18,504 nt of DNA from an uncultured bacterium. GTDB lineage: Bacteria; Actinomycetota; Coriobacteriia; Coriobacteriales; Coriobacteriaceae. A model generated the notes under the pieces. The model did no database searches, was not told the DNA's origin, and was given only the letters and a program-made list of their open reading frames with translations. Shown piece after piece: positions 13,948 to 18,504 of this stretch (positions are counted from its first letter, which is position 1; each line of letters starts with the position of its first letter). The position numbers and the translations under genes are program-made. The stretch lies in contig CAJMPU010000031.1 in the NCBI GenBank assembly GCA_905215505.1, positions 1 to 18,504 of the forward strand, given 5' to 3'.

Positions 13948-15978
13948 CTACAGCTCGTTGGCCGCGTGATATGCCGTGCGAATGGCGCTCGCAATGTCGG
14001 CGGTGCGCTCGCCCGAGCAGTCGCCCACGCAGATCACGGGCACCGTCACGCCATCCAGGTCAAACGCGTTGGCCTTGGAGCCCACGGCCATCACCACGTA
14101 ATCGCAGGCGATCTTCACCGGCTCCTCGGGGCCGTCCTCGGTGGTGTGCACGGCCTCCACGCCCTCGTCGGTAACGGCGGTCAGGCGGGTCTTAACGTGC
14201 TGTTCCACGTTGTGGGCGGCGAAGTCGCTCATGATCAGCGGCAGAATGGTCTCGGACTCGCCCGCGGCAATCTTGTCGAGCATCTCGACGATCGCCACCT
14301 CGCAGCCGTGCTGCAGCAGGTACTCGGCAGTCTCGGTGCCCACCAGGCCACCGCCAATGACGGCGACGCGCCCGCTGAGCTCCACCTTGCCGGCCAGCAC
14401 GTCCCAGCTCGAGACGACCTTGTCCGAGTCGGCACCCGGAACGGGGATGACCACGTCGTGCGCGCCCACAGCCACAATCGCGGCGTCGGCGGCGTTGAGG
14501 TCCTCGGCCGTAGCGGCATGGTTGAGCTCGACCTTTACGCCCAGGCCGGGCAGAATCTTCTCGTAATACTCCACCGAGCGCATGATCTCGTCCTTGCGCG
14601 GAGGCGCGGCCGCCAGCACAATCTGGCCGCCCAAGTGATCGCTCGCCTCATAGACGGTCACGTCGTAGCCGCGCTTGGCCGCCACGCGCGCGGCCTCCAA
14701 GCCGGCAATACCGCCGCCCACCACGGCGACCTTCTTGTCGCCCTCGCCCGGCTTGATGGCGATGGTCGCCTCGTCGCCGTTCTCGGCATTGAGCACGCAC
14801 GAGATGTACTTGCGGTTTTGAATCGCGTCGACGCAGCCCTTGTTGCAATTGAGGCACTCGCGAATGGGCTCACCCGTGGCGGCCTTCAGCGCAATGTCGG
14901 GGTCGCACATGAGCGAGCGGCCGTACGCGATGATATCGGCCGAACCGTCTTCCAGAATCTTCTCGCCGGCCTCGACCGAAACAACACGGCCGACAGTGGC
15001 CACCGGCACGGAGACCAGGGCCTTGACGCGCTCGGCCACGGGCAGCGTCCAGTTGTAGGGCATGGCGCCCATGGGCGGAATGGTGTCGCCCATGTTGCCG
15101 GTATGGTTGGCCTGTGCAACCTGGATCATGTCGATGCCGGCGCCCTCGAGCAGCTTGGCAAACTCGCAGGCCTCATCGGGCTGCAGGCCGCCCTTGCCGC
15201 GCGGCGTGCCGTCGGGGTTCTCCATGATCACGGGGAGCTTGTACTCCACCATCAGCTGCGGCGCGGCTTCCTTAATGGCGGCGACAACCTCGAGCGCATA
15301 GCGAACGCGGTTCTCGAACGAGCCACCGTACTCGTCGGTGCGCTGGTTGAGGATGGCCGAGCACAGCGAACCCACCAGACGGTCGCCGTGAACCTCGATG
15401 GCGTCGATGCCGGCCTGCTGCGCGCGGGCGGCCGAGGCAGCGATGGCCTCCTTGATCTGGGTGAGCTGCTCTACGCTCGCCTCGTTCACAAAGTGCTGCA
15501 TGTCGTGGTGCAACTTGGCGTAGGCCTGCTTGCGGATCTCGTTGGACTCGGCCATCTTGGCGGCGAAGGTCTCCTCGTCGCCGGCGGCCTTGGCCTCCTG
15601 CGCGGCCTTGGCGGCGGCCATGGAACCCATGACCATGCGGCCGACACCGGGCACGTCGTACTCGGGGTGGAACAGCTGCAGCGCGACCTTGGCACCGTGC
15701 TTGTGAACGGCGTCGGCCAGCGCCTTAAACGTGGGGATCTGGGCGTCGGTCGCCAACTTGGGCGTGGGGCTTGCGGTCATAACGGGAGCAACGTCGCCGA
15801 TGACGATGTAGCTCACGCCGCCACGGGCCAGGCGCTCGTAAAAAGCCAGGCTGCGCTCGCCAATGGAACCGTCGCGCTCCTCGTAGCCGGTGGTAAGCGG
15901 CGGGAACATAATGCGGTTCTTGAGCTCAAGGGGGCCAACCGTAATGGGCTGGAGCAGCTTGGATGCAGGTGCGGTCAT
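13948..15978 (-). CDS. Old-yellow-enzyme family Fe-S flavoprotein (2,4-dienoyl-CoA reductase / BaiCD-BaiH type)
   Basis: A cytoplasmic NAD(P)H-dependent oxidoreductase, 676 residues from the chosen start (numbers here count two more, from the upstream ATG). An FMN-binding TIM barrel (about 10-370) carries RTDEYGGSFENRVRY (215-229). A [4Fe-4S] motif follows: Cys377, Cys380, Cys384 and Cys396. Then come two dinucleotide folds, GGGIAGLEAA (423-432) and IGGGLVGTETAEYL (543-556). The family reduces C=C bonds conjugated to a carbonyl, as in enoyl-CoA compounds and bile-acid intermediates; the substrate is not readable here. The usual HGAHGY-like active-site motif appears as VHGDRLVGSL (198-207), and an Ala-rich stretch (about 118-165) sits in the barrel. 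AGAGAGGA lies six bases before the ATG at 15978 but only one base from the in-frame ATG at 15984, so I start at 15978. It is monocistronic, with its own terminator. Confidence 0.88.
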   Translation of the reverse strand: MTAPASKLLQPITVGPLELKNRIMFPPLTTGYEERDGSIGERSLAFYERLARGGVSYIVIGDVAPVMTASPTPKLATDAQIPTFKALADAVHKHGAKVALQLFHPEYDVPGVGRMVMGSMAAAKAAQEAKAAGDEETFAAKMAESNEIRKQAYAKLHHDMQHFVNEASVEQLTQIKEAIAASAARAQQAGIDAIEVHGDRLVGSLCSAILNQRTDEYGGSFENRVRYALEVVAAIKEAAPQLMVEYKLPVIMENPDGTPRGKGGLQPDEACEFAKLLEGAGIDMIQVAQANHTGNMGDTIPPMGAMPYNWTLPVAERVKALVSVPVATVGRVVSVEAGEKILEDGSADIIAYGRSLMCDPDIALKAATGEPIRECLNCNKGCVDAIQNRKYISCVLNAENGDEATIAIKPGEGDKKVAVVGGGIAGLEAARVAAKRGYDVTVYEASDHLGGQIVLAAAPPRKDEIMRSVEYYEKILPGLGVKVELNHAATAEDLNAADAAIVAVGAHDVVIPVPGADSDKVVSSWDVLAGKVELSGRVAVIGGGLVGTETAEYLLQHGCEVAIVEMLDKIAAGESETILPLIMSDFAAHNVEQHVKTRLTAVTDEGVEAVHTTEDGPEEPVKIACDYVVMAVGSKANAFDLDGVTVPVICVGDCSGERTADIASAIRTAYHAANEL

Positions 15979-16115
15979 GGACATTCCTCTCTTGTAGGCG
16001 CGGCGGCGATGTTGCCGCGTAGTTGTTTAGAGGATATGGCATGGGAGCACAGTGGCGCAACGGAAATCGGCAGACAGCAGGTAGCGGCAGGTGGATGGGG
16101 CGGGGCGGCCCGTCG

Positions 16116-16417
16116 GTTTGTCTCAATCCGTAACAGTTAGGCCCACTTTTGGCCTCCACCTGTTACAGATCGAGACAAACCAACCCGGCCCGCTAGAACA
16201 TCTAAATCTGTAACAGCTACTCGGCAAAATCCATCCCTCGTGTTACAGAATTAGATAAACGGGGGCCGGCTGCCGAAAAATCTCGTTCTGTAACATCTAT
16301 CGGCCAAAAACGGCCCCACGTGTTACAGATCAAGACATTCCCCTCGGCCCATCCTCAACAATCTCAATCCGTAACATCTAGGCCCGCTTTTGACCCCTAC
16401 CCGTTACAGATTGAGAT
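16116..16417. repeat. Array of four 80-bp palindromic units (left array)
   Basis: A 15-bp box, close to TCTCAATCTGTAACA, alternates with its inverse at strict spacing. Forward boxes start at 16121, 16201, 16281 and 16362; inverse boxes (TGTTACAGATTGAGA-like) start at 16161, 16241, 16321 and 16402, always 40 bases after the forward box. The intervals are 25-26 bases, both inside a pair and between pairs. Each pair can fold into a hairpin: unit 1 has 21-bp arms (16116-16136, 16160-16180) with two mismatches, and units 2-4 have 15- to 16-bp arms with one or two. Loops often hold a second small stem, such as AGGCC/GGCCT in unit 1. The array lies between the flavoenzyme start (about 130 bases away) and the 3' end of the AlbA_2 gene. 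No coding sequence is apparent. Confidence 0.9.
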
Positions 16418-16464
16418 TTTGTTTGAGATTTGCCGAGGGACTATATCCACGCGTCATCGAAGCC

Positions 16465-16552
16465 ACTGCGACAGAAGTGCGACATTACTGCGACAGAGGT
16501 GCGACATTACTGCGACAGAGGTGCGACATTACTGCGACAGAGGTGCGAAATA
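16465..16552. repeat. Four 22-bp tandem repeats, each two 11-bp half-repeats (TGCGACA iterons)
   Basis: Four 22-bp copies run at 16465-16486, 16487-16508, 16509-16530 and 16531-16552. The two middle copies are identical; the first has one change and the last has two or so at its end. Each copy is two related 11-mers, ACTGCGACAGA and GGTGCGACATT, so TGCGACA recurs every 11 bases, eight times (the last is TGCGAAA). Spacing near one helical turn would place all boxes on one face of the DNA, as with iterons or cooperative binding sites. The run ends 12 bases from the stop codon of the AlbA_2 gene. Confidence 0.9.
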
Positions 16553-16563
16553 GATCGACCACC

Positions 16564-18006
16564 TTACCTTATCGTGTAGAACTGTTTTGGGTCGTTATGG
16601 GATGAGCCGTGCCATTCGAGCAGCCCGTCTTCCTCAATTAACTTACCAAGCACCCGGCTTGCTGTGCGGCGATTTCTCCCGATGTGCGCTGCAAGCTCCC
16701 TTGCTGTCACCCTTCCGTTCGCAAAGGCCAACCTGACGGCGGCGAGCTCATACTCCCCCAATGAGGCGATCACCTCCGGTGATACCTTGTCCTCGAGAGC
16801 CTCGCTTCTCCTTACGGTTCTGGCAACGATATTGTTCTCAAGCGTTAGCTGAACCCTTGCCCCATCAGGTTCCGTGTAGACCGGATCATTGAGCAGAGAG
16901 TTTTGCATCTCGGTATAAATGCGCTTGACGCCCTCGTTTAGCTCCCGAACCCAACCAAATTCAACCAGCGTGCGCGCGATGCGTGGGTTGCGCGAGTAAC
17001 GAGTGGTCCTCATGTTGTCGAGCGTCACGATATTGGGAAGCGCGCCTGGACTGATGATTTCCAAACGGTCGTCGAACATCGAGACCCGGATGTAGTCGCC
17101 GCGGAACGAGTAGTCGCGATGTGTCACCGCGTTGACCAAGCCCTCGAACCAGGCGAACTCAGGATACTCAGGCACGGTCTGGAATTTCCCGTCGGGCCCC
17201 AGGAACTGAAATTCGCGGAGCATGCTCGAGATGAGTTCGTAGGCGTCTTGGATCACCTTAGGCAGCGGCCCACAGAAGCTTCGTTCTTTCGTGATGTTGA
17301 GACGCTCGCCCGTCTCCATTTTGACGCCGTCGTAGCGCAGGACACGGACTCGCGCCTGTGGCATCATCGCGGACGGATCCAGCGCGAATAGCAGGGCTCC
17401 AGCAACGGTCAGCTTTCCGTCACGCATAAAACGACGACTTCCAAGGACCTGCTCGTCGGAAACTTCGGTTCCAAGAATCCCTTTGTAGCGATCAAGCACT
17501 TCATGGTCCACGTCATCTAGGGAGGAATCCTCAACAAGCTCGTCCTCGAAGATTCTCTGCCCCTTATCGTACTCGAGGGCAAATACCTGTTCGCGGCTGA
17601 GCCTCACGCTCTTGTCGTCCTGCCGCAAGAAAACCTCGCCGTCGCTCACGCGAGCAACAGAGTGGTTGGTCGAGGCATCGATGTCCAAAACGAGAACGAA
17701 GTCCTCCTCGCCCGAAGAATTGACCACGGGGATTCGGTCTTTGCGGACAATAGGGGTTGGCGTGCAAGTCGTGAGCGCAGCGCGCTCGAATTTCTCAATG
17801 TCGCGCGCGCCGTTACGCTTGAAGCCCGTTACCTCACCATTATCCTCGATACCGATAACGAGCTTGCCTCCCGCCGAGTTGGCGAATGCACTAATATGCT
17901 TCGCAATCTCCTTGTCATCCTTGCGGGCGCTCTTTCGATCGAAGTACTGATTCTCCCTGAGAGTGGAAAATAGAATCACATCGTTTGTCGCAATGGGTTG
18001 CTGCAT
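16564..18006 (-). CDS. AlbA_2 (Schlafen-like) ATP-binding putative transcriptional regulator
   Basis: A 480-residue protein with three parts. An AlbA_2 (PF04326-type) domain spans about 13-135 and includes ENQYFDRKSA (18-27) and HISAFANSAGGKLVIGIEDN (37-56). A HATPase_c_4-like region (about 285-380) has EGLVNAVTHRDYS (288-300) and DDRLEIISPGALP (312-324). A C-terminal winged helix (about 415-480) has RELAAHIGRNRRTASRVLGK at 436-455. Proteins of this build are annotated as putative transcriptional regulators or helicase-related; some occur near defence or mobile loci, but their biochemistry is poorly known. AAGGAGG lies five bases before the ATG at 18006. The in-frame ATG at 18030 (488 residues) has no ribosome binding site, so I reject it. 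Palindromic 80-bp units flank the gene on both sides, an unusual setting that may mean it binds them. Confidence 0.85.
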   Translation of the reverse strand: MQQPIATNDVILFSTLRENQYFDRKSARKDDKEIAKHISAFANSAGGKLVIGIEDNGEVTGFKRNGARDIEKFERAALTTCTPTPIVRKDRIPVVNSSGEEDFVLVLDIDASTNHSVARVSDGEVFLRQDDKSVRLSREQVFALEYDKGQRIFEDELVEDSSLDDVDHEVLDRYKGILGTEVSDEQVLGSRRFMRDGKLTVAGALLFALDPSAMMPQARVRVLRYDGVKMETGERLNITKERSFCGPLPKVIQDAYELISSMLREFQFLGPDGKFQTVPEYPEFAWFEGLVNAVTHRDYSFRGDYIRVSMFDDRLEIISPGALPNIVTLDNMRTTRYSRNPRIARTLVEFGWVRELNEGVKRIYTEMQNSLLNDPVYTEPDGARVQLTLENNIVARTVRRSEALEDKVSPEVIASLGEYELAAVRLAFANGRVTARELAAHIGRNRRTASRVLGKLIEEDGLLEWHGSSHNDPKQFYTIR

Positions 18007-18263
18007 TGCCGCCTCCTTACATGGCTCCATAAAGAAGTGTAAGTCAAAGGCATCGTATAGACGGCCCCTACATAGCGGCCCCTTTATTGTTTTTAAGACG
18101 TCACTGTTTCTAGTTAAGGATCGTTAAGGGTCGTCGCAGCTCCTTCCAATTGGAGTCTATCAATCGACAAGTCAATCCATCCGGCCCGTGATTATCGATA
18201 GCCCGTCCGCCTCACATAATAAAAAGAGTCAAGATTCACTCATAAAGGAGAGCAACAACAAAA
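18007..18263. other. Upstream region of the AlbA_2 gene
   Basis: An AT-richer gap without a credible gene. It holds the leader and probably the promoter of the AlbA_2 gene, though I see no clear -35/-10 pair. Two short direct repeats stand out: CGGCCCCT twice (18062-18069 and 18076-18083), and GTTAAGGATC next to GTTAAGGGTC (18113-18132). TCCAATTGGA near 18145-18154 is a small palindrome. These may be regulator sites, but all are short enough to arise by chance. Confidence 0.4.
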
Positions 18264-18412
18264 TCTCAATCTGTAACAACAACTCGGCAAAATCCGTCCC
18301 TCGTGTTACAGATTTAGACAAACGGGACCCAACCCACCGGTAGATCTCGATCTGTAACACCTGGCCGCCCAAATCGGGTCTAGATGTTACAGATCGAGAT
18401 TTTGTTTGAGAT
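18263..18412. repeat. Two more 80-bp palindromic units (right array)
   Basis: Two further copies of the unit seen at 16116-16417. Forward boxes start at 18264 and 18345 and inverse boxes at 18304 and 18385, again exactly 40 bases apart, with an 81-base period. The second unit is a perfect 16-bp inverted repeat (ATCTCGATCTGTAACA at 18344-18359 against 18385-18400). The interior of the first (CTCGGCAAAATCC, then GTCCCTCG) matches left unit 2 almost base for base. The tail after the second (TTTGTTTGAGAT, 18401-18412) matches the tail after left unit 4. The two arrays are therefore copies of one element family, and array ends appear to be conserved. Confidence 0.9.
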
Positions 18413-18455
18413 GTTGGGAATTGGGCTGAGAGAACAGTCCCGGAATAACAATCAG

Positions 18456-18478
18456 AACCACCCTTAAAAAGGGTGGTT
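18456..18478. terminator. Perfect hairpin near the right edge, bidirectional terminator candidate
   Basis: AACCACCCTT and AAGGGTGGTT form a 10-bp perfect stem around AAA. A short T-rich tail (TTTGCTCTT) follows on the plus strand and a weaker one on the minus strand. It probably ends a gene beyond the right edge reading leftward, or separates the AlbA_2 locus from its neighbour. Confidence 0.6.
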
Positions 18479-18504
18479 TGCTCTTAGGGTATAACCCACG
18501 GGCC

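Noticed and set aside
15979..15984. ATG at 15984 as start of the flavoenzyme gene
   Set aside because: The only ribosome binding site (AGAGAGGA) lies one base from it but six bases from the in-frame ATG at 15978.
13966..16140. 724-residue plus-strand open frame opposite the flavoenzyme
   Set aside because: It is antisense to a gene with clear FMN, Fe-S and dinucleotide motifs. Its product is Val/Gly/His/Arg-rich without a domain.
16121..16417. CRISPR array
   Set aside because: Boxes recur at regular distance with 25-base intervals, but successive boxes are inverted relative to each other, box copies vary, paired intervals form hairpins, and no cas gene is present.
16320..16553. 77-residue plus-strand open frame with a repeated HYCDRGA-like peptide
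   Set aside because: The repeat in the peptide only reflects the 22-bp tandem DNA repeat. The frame starts inside a palindromic unit and no ribosome binding site is evident.
18007..18030. Upstream ATG at 18030 as start of the AlbA_2 gene
   Set aside because: It has no ribosome binding site, while the ATG at 18006 has AAGGAGG at ideal spacing; that motif lies within the extra eight codons.
16121..18400. Integron attC sites or integron cassettes
   Set aside because: The boxes read TGTTACA, not the GTTRRRY core of attC. The units are too uniform and carry no cassette genes, and no integrase is seen.

Overview
The window looks like chromosomal DNA from a high-GC, Gram-positive gut actinobacterium, most likely Collinsella or another Coriobacteriia. 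This is inferred from an LPxTG wall-anchored protein with many isopeptide-type domains, a complete Ech-type [NiFe] hydrogenase operon, a large Fe-S flavoenzyme of the 2,4-dienoyl-CoA reductase type, GC-rich coding with AT-rich intergenic stretches, and strong AGGAGG-type ribosome binding sites. Every gene I accept lies on the minus strand. The long plus-strand open frames are antisense shadows of these genes.

Layout in window order. 1-173: a G/C-homopolymer end that may be an assembly artefact, then a perfect GC hairpin. 174-6728: a 2184-residue secreted, sortase-anchored adhesin with a von Willebrand A domain and eleven stalk domains. 6729-7195: a control region with a perfect TGAGACA-type palindrome, followed by a 152-bp element with 27-bp terminal inverted repeats and the GC hairpin that ends the next operon. 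7196-12831: the ech operon, transcribed as echA-echB (fused into one 960-residue protein), echC, echD, echE, echF. 13119-13508: an orphan transposase-type double helix-turn-helix protein with its own terminator. 13509-13947: an AT-rich gap with promoter-like elements and the terminator of the next gene. 13948-15978: an old-yellow-enzyme-type Fe-S flavoprotein. 15979-16563: a regular array of four 80-bp palindromic units, then a 22-bp tandem repeat. 16564-18006: an AlbA_2 (Schlafen-like) putative regulator. 18007-18504: two more copies of the same 80-bp palindromic unit and a bidirectional hairpin.

How the genes work together. The Ech proteins form a membrane complex expected to pass electrons from reduced ferredoxin to protons, making H2 and exporting H+ or Na+. 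The other genes have no evident metabolic tie to it within the window. The flavoenzyme would reduce activated C=C bonds at the expense of NAD(P)H. The adhesin is a surface factor whose possible sortase or pilin partners would lie beyond the left end.

The most unusual structure is the repeat system around the AlbA_2 gene. A 15-bp box occurs in strictly alternating orientation, separated by spacers of 25-26 bp, so that each pair forms a hairpin and the units repeat every 80-81 bp. Four units lie on one side of the gene and two on the other. Next to the gene's 3' end there are also eight copies of a TGCGACA-type box at 11-bp (one helical turn) spacing. I do not recognise this arrangement as CRISPR, attC, REP or a known transposon end.
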